Assembly (NCBI GenBank): GCA_947496705.1
Contig: CANMDW010000001.1
Location: forward strand, 558,001-622,000
Direction of reading: 5' to 3'
DNA from: an uncultured Aquimarina sp.
GTDB taxonomy: Bacteria > Bacteroidota > Bacteroidia > Flavobacteriales > Flavobacteriaceae
Length of the DNA stretch: 64,000 nucleotides
Shown: one piece after another, positions 8,120 through 16,559 of the stretch
Position numbering within the stretch: the first letter of the stretch is position 1
Layout: each line of letters starts with the position of its first letter
Notes under the pieces: generated by a model
Databases searched by the model: none
What the model was told of the DNA's origin: nothing
Seen by the model: only the letters and a program-made list of their open reading frames with translations
Made by a program: the position numbers and the translations under genes

Positions 8120-10321
8120 TTATTCTTTAGTTTGAACTACGTTTTCTTCGGTTTTAACTTTTATATCGGTACCTAACCGCTGAATGTAAGCTATTAAGGC
8201 TACGACTTCTCTATCTCGCATTTCGGTAAAATCCAATCCGTTTTCCTGGGCATATTTTTTATCAGCGTCATAGGTTTTTGCAAAATCCGGATCACTATAC
8301 AGGTTTTTTTCGATTTGCGTGGCCTGCTCATCCATCCATTGCTGGGCTCTGGCTATTTCTTCGGGAGTATATGGTACCCCAAGAGTTACCATAGCATTCA
8401 TCTTGTCTTCAGTTTGTGAGCGGTCGAGTTTATTTTTAATGAGCCATTTATAACTTGGCATAATAGATCCTGATGAGGTGCTTTGCGGATCATAGAAATG
8501 GTTTAAGTGCCAGTTATCAGAATATTTTCCTCCAATCCTCATTAAATCAGGTCCTGTACGTTTACTTCCCCAAAGGAAAGGATGGTCATAAACATATTCA
8601 CCTGCTTTAGAGTATTCTCCATAACGTTCTACTTCACTTCTGAAAGGCCGTATCATTTGTGAGTGGCAGGATACGCAACTTTCTCGTATATAAAGATCTC
8701 TTCCTTCAAGCTCGAGAGGAGTGTAAGGTTTTACACTGGTAATGGTAGGAATATTAGAGTCTATCATCAGTGTTGGTATGATCTGAACGGCACCACCTAT
8801 AAGAATAGCAATGGTAGCAAAGATGGTGAGTTTTACCGGTCTTCTTTCTAGCCAGGTGTGGTATCCTTCTTTAGCCGTTCTATGTCTGGTCACTTTGGTA
8901 AGTGGAGCAGCTTCTGCCAATTCATCGGTAACAGCACTACCGCTTCTTATGGTTTTGATAATATTATATAACATTACAAAAGTTCCCAGGATATATAAAC
9001 TACCGCCAATGGCTCGCATCCAATACATAGGGATAATCTCATTAACAGTCTCTAAGAAGTTACCGTAGGTAAGTGTTCCATCTGGATTAAATTGTTTCCA
9101 CATAGATGCCTGTACAAATCCTGCAACATACATAGGCAGGGCATACATAATAATACCGAGAGTACCAATCCAGAAGTGAGCATTAGCCAATCCTGTTGAC
9201 CATAATTTTGTTTTAGTCATTTTTGGCACCAACCAATAGACCATTCCGAAGGTTAGAAATCCATTCCAGGCAAGAGCACCAACATGAACATGTGCAATAA
9301 TCCAATCACTAAAATGTGCTATAGCGTTTACGTTTTTGAGGGATAGCATAGGTCCTTCAAAAGTGGCCATACCATAACCAGTAATGGAGACTACCATAAA
9401 TTTTAAAACAGGATCTGTACGTACTTTATCCCAAGCACCCCGTAAGGTTAATAATCCATTAATCATACCTCCCCAGGAGGGTGCAATAAGCATTACAGAG
9501 AAGGCTACACCAAGATTTTGTGCCCAATCGGGTAAAGATGAATATAAGAGATGATGAGGTCCGGCCCAGATATAGATAAATATTAGTGACCAGAAGTGAA
9601 CAATAGATAATCGATAGGAATAAACGGGTCTATTAGCGGCTTTAGGTACAAAATAGTACATCAATCCTAAGAAAGGTGTAGTAAGGAAGAATGCTACCGC
9701 ATTATGCCCATACCACCATTGCACCAAGGCATCCTGAACACCAGCATATACAGAATAACTTTTTAAGGCACTTACAGGAAGCTCAAGACTATTAAAGATA
9801 TGCAGAACCGCTACAGTAACAAAAGTAGCCAGATAAAACCAAATAGCAACATACAGATGACGTTGTCTTCTTTTTAAAATAGTACCGATAAGGTTCCATC
9901 CAAAGGTTACCCAAATAATAGCGATGGCAATATCAAAAGGCCATTCTAGTTCTGCATATTCTTTTGTTGTTGTATATCCTAGTGGTAATGTGATTGCGGC
10001 TCCTACAATAATCAATTGCCACCCCCAAAAATTAATATTACTAAGCGTATCACTAAACATTCTGGTTTTTAAAAGCCGTTGCGTAGAATAATATACACCG
10101 GCATAGATGGCATTGCCCACAAATGCAAAAATAACAGCATTGGTGTGTAATGGTCTTAATCGCCCAAAACTTAACCAGGAGATACCGTCTGTTATATTAG
10201 GGAATAAAAACATGAATGCCAGTAGTAAGCCCACCGACATCCCGACAATACCCCAAAGCATGGTCGCATACAAGAATTTTTTCACGATTTTATTATCGTA
10301 ATAGAATTGTTCCATTTCCAT
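8120..10321 (-). CDS. ccoN: Fused cbb3 oxidase subunits I and II (CcoNO)
   Basis: A 733-residue fusion. Residues 1 to about 470 form the haem-copper catalytic subunit CcoN with about 12-13 membrane helices. Conserved His include LRPLHTNAVIFAF (low-spin haem), QWWYGHNAVAFFLT (Cu site) and WAGPHHLLYSSLP (CuB). After a linker (about 475-500) and one more helix comes the CcoO part, with haem motif CVSCHSQMIRP at about 549. In proteobacteria ccoN and ccoO are separate genes; the fused form is known in Bacteroidota. It reduces oxygen to water with high affinity and pumps protons. It follows ccoS with a 1-base gap. Confidence 0.95.
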   Translation of the reverse strand: MEMEQFYYDNKIVKKFLYATMLWGIVGMSVGLLLAFMFLFPNITDGISWLSFGRLRPLHTNAVIFAFVGNAIYAGVYYSTQRLLKTRMFSDTLSNINFWGWQLIIVGAAITLPLGYTTTKEYAELEWPFDIAIAIIWVTFGWNLIGTILKRRQRHLYVAIWFYLATFVTVAVLHIFNSLELPVSALKSYSVYAGVQDALVQWWYGHNAVAFFLTTPFLGLMYYFVPKAANRPVYSYRLSIVHFWSLIFIYIWAGPHHLLYSSLPDWAQNLGVAFSVMLIAPSWGGMINGLLTLRGAWDKVRTDPVLKFMVVSITGYGMATFEGPMLSLKNVNAIAHFSDWIIAHVHVGALAWNGFLTFGMVYWLVPKMTKTKLWSTGLANAHFWIGTLGIIMYALPMYVAGFVQASMWKQFNPDGTLTYGNFLETVNEIIPMYWMRAIGGSLYILGTFVMLYNIIKTIRSGSAVTDELAEAAPLTKVTRHRTAKEGYHTWLERRPVKLTIFATIAILIGGAVQIIPTLMIDSNIPTITSVKPYTPLELEGRDLYIRESCVSCHSQMIRPFRSEVERYGEYSKAGEYVYDHPFLWGSKRTGPDLMRIGGKYSDNWHLNHFYDPQSTSSGSIMPSYKWLIKNKLDRSQTEDKMNAMVTLGVPYTPEEIARAQQWMDEQATQIEKNLYSDPDFAKTYDADKKYAQENGLDFTEMRDREVVALIAYIQRLGTDIKVKTEENVVQTKE

Positions 10322-10322
10322 A

Positions 10323-10517
10323 TTAAGATTGTTTAGTTTTATTGGATTCTGAAGATTTTTCTTTGCTATCTTTTATGAGTTCATCATCAAAAAGCATCCG
10401 GATTGAAGGAGTATAAACATCATCATATTGACCATTCCTGACTGAAATAATAAAAGCCACAAAAAAAATGATGGCAACGATAATACTAATTGTTAAGAGG
10501 ACATAGATAACACCCAT
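10323..10517 (-). CDS. ccoS: CcoS cbb3 oxidase maturation protein
   Basis: A 64-residue protein: an N-terminal membrane helix, then SVRNGQYDDVYTPSIRMLFDD, the conserved CcoS signature (GQ-D-D...P..R.L.DD). CcoS is needed to insert haem and copper into CcoN in proteobacteria. It is the first gene of the operon. An FNR-type site lies 50 bp upstream. Its usual neighbour ccoI is not here but at 32.4-34.8 kb. Confidence 0.92.
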   Translation of the reverse strand: MGVIYVLLTISIIVAIIFFVAFIISVRNGQYDDVYTPSIRMLFDDELIKDSKEKSSESNKTKQS

Positions 10518-10567
10518 ACTTACTTTGATTATGATTCAAAAGTATGCGTGAACATTTTCCTAAAAAA

Positions 10568-10579
10568 TGATATTTATCA
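10568..10579. promoter_or_regulatory. FNR/CRP-type site of the cbb3 operon
   Basis: TGATATTTATCA lies 50 bp before the ccoS ATG. The perfect TGAT-N4-ATCA palindrome fits control of a high-affinity oxidase by an FNR/CRP family oxygen or redox regulator. No such FNR-type regulator gene is visible in the window, apart from the sulfur-locus Crp with a different predicted specificity. Confidence 0.75.
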
Positions 10580-10747
10580 GGTTTTAGGAATTAAGATCAT
10601 TCCCAACCAAAATGACCGTTTTTATGAAGCTTTCAGAAGTAAAAACTGTTAATTATTGTTAAAATAGTACCTTTTTATACATAGTACTGTAACAAAATTT
10701 ATTTTGCGACGTCTAGTAAGTATAAATCAATTAAAAAAACAAATATT

Positions 10748-10834
10748 ATGAGAACTTTAGACAGTAATGAAATCACAAAAAGATTAAACGATACCAAAGG
10801 ATATGTTTGGAATTCGAAAAGACGCTACAGATAG
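10748..10834 (+). CDS. 28-residue basic peptide, copy 1
   Basis: ATG to TAG, 28 codons, begins MRTLDSNEITKRL and ends NSKRRYR. There is no signal peptide or membrane segment; it is rich in Lys/Arg with a GYVW core. It is not a family I recognise. Support for coding: three tandem copies keep the frame and length, and differences in copy 3 are conservative. It is preceded by AACAAATATT like the other copies, without a Shine-Dalgarno sequence, which is normal for this group of bacteria. Confidence 0.6.
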   Translation: MRTLDSNEITKRLNDTKGYVWNSKRRYR

Positions 10835-10893
10835 CCAGAGTATCAACATCAAAAAAGTATAATAATTCATAAATCAATTAAATAACAAATATT

Positions 10894-10980
10894 ATGAGAA
10901 CTTTAGACAGTAATGAAATCACAAAAAGATTAAACGATACCAAAGGATATGTTTGGAATTCGAAAAGACGCTACAGATAG
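10894..10980 (+). CDS. 28-residue basic peptide, copy 2
   Basis: Same sequence as copy 1 at the nucleotide level over the whole ORF, 146 bp further on. The identity indicates a recent duplication or gene conversion. Function unknown. Confidence 0.6.
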   Translation: MRTLDSNEITKRLNDTKGYVWNSKRRYR

Positions 10981-11039
10981 CCAGAGTATCAACATCAAAA
11001 AAGTATAATAATTTATAGGTCAATTAAATAACAAATATT

Positions 11040-11126
11040 ATGAGAACTTTAGACAGTAATGAAATCACAAGAAAATTAAGCAATACCAAAGGATATGTTT
11101 GGAACACCAAAAGACGTTACAAATAA
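11040..11126 (+). CDS. 28-residue basic peptide, copy 3 (diverged)
   Basis: MRTLDSNEITRKLSNTKGYV then WNTKRRYK. Relative to copies 1 and 2 it has K/R swaps, N to S, D to N, S to T and R to K, with start, stop and length kept. These are all conservative changes, which suggests selection on the peptide. It is followed after about 75 bp by a related-looking 44-residue ORF. Confidence 0.6.
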   Translation: MRTLDSNEITRKLSNTKGYVWNTKRRYK

Positions 11127-11144
11127 TTTAAAATAAACTTATAT

Positions 11145-11181
11145 CTACCTGTCCTGTGATCCCCGACGGCTATCAGGACGG
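11145..11181. repeat. GC-rich hairpin between small ORFs
   Basis: Stem GTCCTG(TG)AT ... ATCAGGAC around the loop CCCCGACGGCT. It is a GC-rich island in AT-rich DNA and shares CCCCGACGGCT with the repeat cluster at 60282. It is probably one of the dispersed intergenic hairpins. Confidence 0.45.
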
Positions 11182-11200
11182 TAACAAAAAACTAATCATC

Positions 11201-11335
11201 ATGAGAACAATACGAAACATTAGAAAAAGATTAAAAACCGCAGCACAAAAACAAAATATGTTTTTGGATTGTACCACAAATCTGTACAGTTATGAAGATA
11301 GCTTGTTTACCGGGGTTAAACGATACGCACATTAA
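11201..11335 (+). CDS. 44-residue peptide downstream of the 28-residue array
   Basis: ATG to TAA, 44 codons, starts MRTIRNIRKRLKTAAQKQNM and contains one Cys (about residue 24). Like the 28-residue peptides it starts with MRT, has a basic N-terminal half and a [K/R]RY near its end (VKRYAH). It is followed by a good hairpin terminator, so the array and this ORF could form one short transcript. No homologue recognised; confidence is limited by its size. Confidence 0.5.
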   Translation: MRTIRNIRKRLKTAAQKQNMFLDCTTNLYSYEDSLFTGVKRYAH

Positions 11336-11358
11336 ATTGAGTGTTGAAGTGAAATAGT

Positions 11359-11397
11359 AAAGGCTGAATTCAAAGAGAATTCGGCCTTATTTTTTTG
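11359..11397 (+). terminator. Rho-independent terminator after small-peptide array
   Basis: Stem AAGGCTGAATTC / GAATTCGGCCTT with a 5-base loop, followed by a run of T. It lies 24 bases after the stop of the 44-residue ORF. It supports the view that the small ORFs are a real plus-strand transcription unit. Confidence 0.75.
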
Positions 11398-11467
11398 GCG
11401 TCAAATTAGATGAATTCTAATTGTGATTACCAGATATATCAAAAATAAGCTATTTGAACTCGGGTGC

Positions 11468-12352
11468 TTACTTTAACCTTAGTTTTAATATCACCTCGTG
11501 GCTTCCATTATTAAATGTGCCTACATCGGTAGTCGTATACTCAAAAGCATAGCCAAAGCTTAGGGTATCATTCATAAAATTAGTGGTTAAAAATGCAGTG
11601 ATACTTTCCTCTAATCGATAATTGGCGCCTAACTCTAACCGGTCTTTATACCATGCCGAGGTAGTGATATCTACCGATAAGGGAACTCCTGATACAGCTC
11701 TTCCTAATACCGAGGGTTGCAATTTAAAATTATCATTAAGAGGTATGGCATATCCTCCTCCCACATAGAACTGCTGGTCGTCACTTGCCGAAACCGGATT
11801 AACACCATCTTTTTCGAAGCGATCATTAGCCAACAGGCTGGGCGCTGATAGCGTCACATAAAAGCGTTCTCCTTTGAGATAAAATCCAAGCCCTACATTG
11901 GGATTGAACATACTCACATTTTCTGAAAATAACGGATCACTTTCTATTCCTACTTCATTGAGGTTTATATTTAAGAAGGATCCTCCTGCTTTTATTCCTG
12001 CATGCAAATCTAATTGCTCTGCCAGTTTGATTTTATACGAAAAATCAGCATATAGATGAGTTTCATCAAGGACAAATACCTTATCGTTGACAACACTTAA
12101 ACCAACTCCAACATTTTTTCCTATTGCTGAGTTGATATTAAAGTTATATGTTTCAGGGGCATCTTTGATTCCTGCCCATTGGCTTCGAACACCAACAACA
12201 GCCTCCAAGTGGTCATTGGTGCCGGCATATGCCGGGTTTACAACATTCATATTATACTTATACAAACTAAAATGTGGATCCTGTTGCGCCTTTGCAGAAA
12301 AGGTAACAAAAAATAATAATACAGCAATATATATTGGTGTGAAATCTTTCAT
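11468..12352 (-). CDS. PorP/SprF family type IX secretion membrane protein
   Basis: A 294-residue protein with a signal peptide (ending about SAKAQ), then QDPHFSLYKYNMNVVNPAYAG, the signature start of PorP/SprF proteins. The rest is a predicted outer-membrane beta-barrel (alternating strands, ending in VILKLRLK). These proteins assist export or surface attachment of cargo of the type IX secretion system, usually encoded next door. The neighbour upstream is such a cargo with a type B C-terminal domain, ending 53 bp before this start, so the pair is very likely co-transcribed. Confidence 0.9.
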   Translation of the reverse strand: MKDFTPIYIAVLLFFVTFSAKAQQDPHFSLYKYNMNVVNPAYAGTNDHLEAVVGVRSQWAGIKDAPETYNFNINSAIGKNVGVGLSVVNDKVFVLDETHLYADFSYKIKLAEQLDLHAGIKAGGSFLNINLNEVGIESDPLFSENVSMFNPNVGLGFYLKGERFYVTLSAPSLLANDRFEKDGVNPVSASDDQQFYVGGGYAIPLNDNFKLQPSVLGRAVSGVPLSVDITTSAWYKDRLELGANYRLEESITAFLTTNFMNDTLSFGYAFEYTTTDVGTFNNGSHEVILKLRLK

Positions 12353-12405
12353 CGATTCTTCTTTTTTTGATTAAATAAGGGATTGATTTTTTGAGACGAA
12401 ATATT

Positions 12406-15400
12406 TTAATAATTGATGTATATCCAACCTGTATATGGTGCTAATTCAGCATTACCGGTTTCGATAACATAATAATATGCTCCTGAAGGAAGTCTATCAT
12501 TTCCAAATGTAGAATTTCCTTCAGAAACCCCACCCCAGTCATTTTGATATTGCCTTGACCTAAAAACTAGGTTGCCTGTTCTGTTAAAAAGTTGAATTTG
12601 ATGGTTAGGGAAATTTTCTAGACCTTCTATAACCCATGTATCATTAATTCCATCGCCATTAGGAGAGAATCCTTTGTTAAAGATTAAAGTAGTTGAGACC
12701 GGAGTCTGATTTTGGGTATCGATACGGAAGTTTTCAGAATCTGAAATACCCACGCCAGAATTTCCCGAAGTATCCATCACTCCTGTATTGTCCAAAGTGA
12801 TGATATTGATTGTATCCTCTATATCTTCTGCGGGGGTAAAAATAGCAGTAAAAGTAAAGTTACCATCCGTAGAATTTACAATTGTAAGTGTTCCATTAGG
12901 TATTGTGAGATCGGCATTGTCAAAATCGATTACAGCCTCAGAAAATGTAATGGTTACCGTAGCAGTTTCTCCTTCAGTTAATTCTTCATCGCTAATTTCT
13001 ACAATTGCCGAAGGCGCTTGTGTATCTATAGTAAAGTTTGCAGAGTCTGTTGTTCCTACTCCAGGGTTTCCTGAAGCGTTAACCACTCTGGTATTGTCCA
13101 GAGTAATTATATTGGTAGCATCTTCTACATTGACTGTAGGCGTGTACGTTGCAGTAAAGGTAATATTTCCATCTGTTGAACTTACTGTAGCAAGATTTCC
13201 GTTAGGTACGGTTAGATCTGCATTGGTAAACCCTGTTACGGCTTCAGAAAAAGTAATAGTTACCGTTGCGGTTTCGCCTATTGTTAGTGTATCATCATTA
13301 ATGGCTATAGTTGCTGTTGGCACTATGGTATTGACGGTGAAATTTGCAGAATCTGTTGTTCCTATTCCTGCATTACCAGCTATATCGGCTATACTTGTAT
13401 TATCCAGTGTAATGATGTTGGTAACATCACGAACTCCTACATTTGGGGTGAATGTTGCAGAGAAAGTAATGTTACCATCAGTAGAGCTTACATTAGACAA
13501 TATTCCGTTTGGTATGGTAAGATCTGTATTATTAAAATCAGTTATGACTTCAGAGAAAGCTATTGTTATTATAGCCGTTTCTCCCGCGATTAAATCATTA
13601 TTACTAAAGCTAATCATAGCCGTGGGCAGCTGTGTATCAATAACAAAGTTTGAAGAGTCTGTTGTTCCGACACCTATATTTCCTGATCCATCGATAACAC
13701 CTGTATTGTTTAGGGTAGTGATATTGGTATCATCTTCGACATCAGCATTTGGGGTATATGTTGCTGTAAAAGTGACATTTCCATCTGTAGAACTCACCGT
13801 TGAAAGTGTTCCGTTAGGTATGGCTAGGTCTGCATTATCAAAACCTGTAATAGCTTCAGAAAAAGTAATAGTTATCTCTGTTGTCTCACCAATAGATAGT
13901 TCAGGATCACCAATAGCTATTGAGGCTGTAGGAATCGCTGAATCTTTACTTTCAGTATCCGTTACAGTTGGTCCGCTATTTCCTGCAGGATCTGTAAGCG
14001 TAGCTTCCAGAGTAATGGTGCCATCACTTAATCCACTTAGGTCTATGCCTGTGATTTGATCTGTAGCACTGGCAATGGTTTCTGAACCTGTAACTGTTTC
14101 TGTTCCTCCAGATGTACTAATAGTATAGTTATAGGTTGCATCTATTTCTGCTCCTGCAAAAGTAAAACTTATAGCATCATCATTACCTGCGTTGATAAGA
14201 CTTTGGTCTATAGCTATTGTATATCCGGTAGGTGGAGTTTTGTCTAATCTAGCTGAATTATCGGATGCTACACCTCCAGTATTATTGCCAGGATCTGTAA
14301 TTGATATTTGTACGGTTAATAAACCATTTCGAAGTGGGCTTACATCTATAGTTACTTGTTGTGGATTTGAAGTAATCGTTGTTGGATTGGATACTGTGGC
14401 AACATTACCATCTCCAGAACTGAAGATAACATTATTTATCCTCGCTCCAATTTCTGCATTTGATACAGTAAATGTTGCTGTTGAGGCTTCTGCATTATTT
14501 ATCAAGGTATCATCCCAGGCTACAGAATATCCGGAAGGTACATTAGCATCTTTTGTTCCTGTAGCGGTTGTATTAGTCCCGGTATTTCCAGCTGTATCGG
14601 TTAATGATATAGTAAGTGTCACTATACCATCTGCTAAACTACTCAAGTCATATCCTGCACCTGCATTGTCAAATTGTTGAGAAACACTAGTAACATTTTC
14701 TGAGCCAGTAACCGGTGTGCCACCATTGTTACTGGTAAACGAATAGTTAAGAGTTGTTCCTACTTCAAGAGCGGAAGCATTAAACTCTATCATATTCTGG
14801 TTAATAGTGTTAACAAATGATTCTCCAATTAAGTCAATAGATACCGAATATCCAGAAGGAGCAGTCTTATCCAGGGTAGCCGAATTATCTGAAACTGTAG
14901 GCCCTATATTTCCGGCGGGATCAGTAAGTGTTATTTCATTAGTCAAAACTCCATCTGAGAAACCATTTAAAACTACACTAATGGTCTGTGGGTTGCTCGT
15001 GATTGTAAAAGGAGCACTTGGAATTGGCGGACCGGGATCTCCAGAATTGGAAATCGAAAATATCATAGTGCTTCCTATTTCTACATCCCTAACAGTAAAA
15101 GTAGTAGGACTGGCTTCAGAAGCGTTGATTAACGTATCATCCCAAGCTACAGAATAGCCACTAGGAGCTATTTGATCCAGGGTGGCACTGTTATCAGAAA
15201 CAGCTGTTCCTACATTACCAGAAGGATCGGTAAGGGTCAATTGGGTGGTTAATACTCCATTTGGGAGTGAGCTTACATCCACGGTAACGGTCTGTGGGAT
15301 ACTGCTTATGGCTACACTACTTGTTATGGTAGCCGTATTGCCATCCCCCGAGCTGGTAACCTGATAGTTGGCAACTGCACCAATTTCGCCATCGGTAATG

Positions 15401-16017
15401 GTAAAAGAGGTAGTGGGGGCTTCTGTTGCATTGATTAATGTATCATCCCAGGCTACGGTATATCCTGAAGGAGCTGTATTATCTATTATTTCTTCAAAAA
15501 TAAAATGGTCAAAAACAGCATCAAAACCAAAACGAGCCCCAGTATCATCAATAATTACCGAAGTAACATTGCCGAAATCTGGGTTAAGTGTGATCGTTCT
15601 GGATACACCACCAGGGGTAAGTCCTGGAGTACTCTGGGTAGCGACAGGAACGGTTCCCAAATACCCTGTAAAATTCATTCCTATTGAATTTCCGAAAATA
15701 GCTTGTATGAAAAATTGAGTAAATTCAAATGGTTTTCCATCTGTTCGTGAGATTATAATTATTTGATTAGGTAATAATAAAGGAGGTAAGATAGATCCAG
15801 AGTTTCCAAATCCTCTGTCTTCTAGGTAGAGAGTTCCAGGTCGTTGAATATCGTCTTGGAGATACTCAAACTTGTATCCCGAGATTCCGTTAAGAAGTGG
15901 AGTCGTTATATCTTCGGAAAGCACAAACCCTTGATCATCAAAAGTGATGGTGGTTTGTGATTGGCTTATATAAATCCCGAATATTGTAAGTATGGGTATG
16001 AGTAATTTTGTCTTCAT
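12406..16017 (-). CDS. Giant secreted repeat protein with type IX (type B) C-terminal sorting domain
   Basis: A 1203-residue protein with a signal peptide (about 1-20) and a unique N-terminal domain (about 25-178). Five Ig-like repeats of about 103 residues follow (178-694; typical opening APSGYSVAWDDTLIN). Then come four repeats of another Ig-like type (695-1102; typical ITFSEAVTGFTNADLTVPNG). The end, about 1103-1203, is a CHU_C / gliding-motility-type domain: FSPNGDGINDTWVI ... GAYYYVIETG ... GWIYINY. That end is the type B sorting signal of type IX secretion, so the protein goes to the cell surface or medium. A role in adhesion or motility is inferred. The second repeat set is also similar at DNA level (about 306-bp period, 12.7-13.95 kb), making copy-number change likely. 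Confidence 0.9.
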   Translation of the reverse strand: MKTKLLIPILTIFGIYISQSQTTITFDDQGFVLSEDITTPLLNGISGYKFEYLQDDIQRPGTLYLEDRGFGNSGSILPPLLLPNQIIIISRTDGKPFEFTQFFIQAIFGNSIGMNFTGYLGTVPVATQSTPGLTPGGVSRTITLNPDFGNVTSVIIDDTGARFGFDAVFDHFIFEEIIDNTAPSGYTVAWDDTLINATEAPTTSFTITDGEIGAVANYQVTSSGDGNTATITSSVAISSIPQTVTVDVSSLPNGVLTTQLTLTDPSGNVGTAVSDNSATLDQIAPSGYSVAWDDTLINASEASPTTFTVRDVEIGSTMIFSISNSGDPGPPIPSAPFTITSNPQTISVVLNGFSDGVLTNEITLTDPAGNIGPTVSDNSATLDKTAPSGYSVSIDLIGESFVNTINQNMIEFNASALEVGTTLNYSFTSNNGGTPVTGSENVTSVSQQFDNAGAGYDLSSLADGIVTLTISLTDTAGNTGTNTTATGTKDANVPSGYSVAWDDTLINNAEASTATFTVSNAEIGARINNVIFSSGDGNVATVSNPTTITSNPQQVTIDVSPLRNGLLTVQISITDPGNNTGGVASDNSARLDKTPPTGYTIAIDQSLINAGNDDAISFTFAGAEIDATYNYTISTSGGTETVTGSETIASATDQITGIDLSGLSDGTITLEATLTDPAGNSGPTVTDTESKDSAIPTASIAIGDPELSIGETTEITITFSEAITGFDNADLAIPNGTLSTVSSTDGNVTFTATYTPNADVEDDTNITTLNNTGVIDGSGNIGVGTTDSSNFVIDTQLPTAMISFSNNDLIAGETAIITIAFSEVITDFNNTDLTIPNGILSNVSSTDGNITFSATFTPNVGVRDVTNIITLDNTSIADIAGNAGIGTTDSANFTVNTIVPTATIAINDDTLTIGETATVTITFSEAVTGFTNADLTVPNGNLATVSSTDGNITFTATYTPTVNVEDATNIITLDNTRVVNASGNPGVGTTDSANFTIDTQAPSAIVEISDEELTEGETATVTITFSEAVIDFDNADLTIPNGTLTIVNSTDGNFTFTAIFTPAEDIEDTINIITLDNTGVMDTSGNSGVGISDSENFRIDTQNQTPVSTTLIFNKGFSPNGDGINDTWVIEGLENFPNHQIQLFNRTGNLVFRSRQYQNDWGGVSEGNSTFGNDRLPSGAYYYVIETGNAELAPYTGWIYINY

Positions 16018-16559
16018 TTTTGTGATGTCATTAATTTATCTTATAATAATTGAGATGAAAAAATGGTTTGGTTCATTGTGATAACCTTTTGAAACTTTAT
16101 TGTTGAAGCAAATCTACTTTTTGATTATCTGCTGTAACAGACCTTTTCTACTTGATTGCATAGGGGTTTATACGTGTTTTGAGTTTTTTGAAGAAAGCAG
16201 CAGCACAGTATGTCGTAACTACCGCTTTCACAACCAAGTATTAATAATTAATTTGGGGTAATCTGGTTATTCCTACTTTTTATTTTCTGTGGAAATACTA
16301 TAGGAACAAGTAAGGACGTTGTTTCGTTATTTTTATCTAACATAAATATTCTTAAGACATCTAGTGAGAAAATATCAAAATAATGGGTTTTCATAAGTAA
16401 TGAAATTAAAATATACTTGGTTGAACTATAAGGCTAAATTATAGAATATGGTCGTTGTAGTTTGAAAAATAAGGTGGACAAAAAACCGGACAACTCAGAA
16501 ATCTGTACTAACAGAGGGTTTTTTAAGCATGAATAGAGTTTGCTGTAAAGTGTAAATAG
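16018..16559. other. 542-bp intergenic region without recognisable gene
   Basis: AT-rich sequence between the adhesin start and the end of the 7TM sensor gene. I see no ORF with coding character, no FNR-type or GTAAC palindrome and no convincing hairpin. It must hold the adhesin promoter near 16.0-16.1 kb. Confidence 0.5.

Larger units (their letters stand above)
10722..11126. repeat. Three tandem 146-bp units, each carrying a 28-codon ORF
   Basis: ATG-to-ATG distances are exactly 146 bp (10748, 10894, 11040). Units 1 and 2 are almost identical, including the non-coding spacer (CCAGAGTATCAACATC..., then ATCAATTAAA). Unit 3 carries several changes. The arrangement is a head-to-tail gene duplication, not a CRISPR array: the units are contiguous without unique spacers. 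Confidence 0.85.

Noticed and set aside
10691..10704. Possible fifth GTAAC-type operator near the small-peptide array
   Set aside because: Only one arm (GTAAC) is present; no GTTAC at the right distance.
10722..11126. Tandem 146-bp repeats as a CRISPR array
   Set aside because: Units are contiguous, far longer than CRISPR repeats, have no unique spacers, and contain a conserved ORF; no cas genes nearby.
12788..14059. 423-codon plus-strand ORF opposite the adhesin repeats
   Set aside because: It is the antisense shadow of repetitive coding DNA; hydrophobic, repeat-derived, with no start context or family resemblance.
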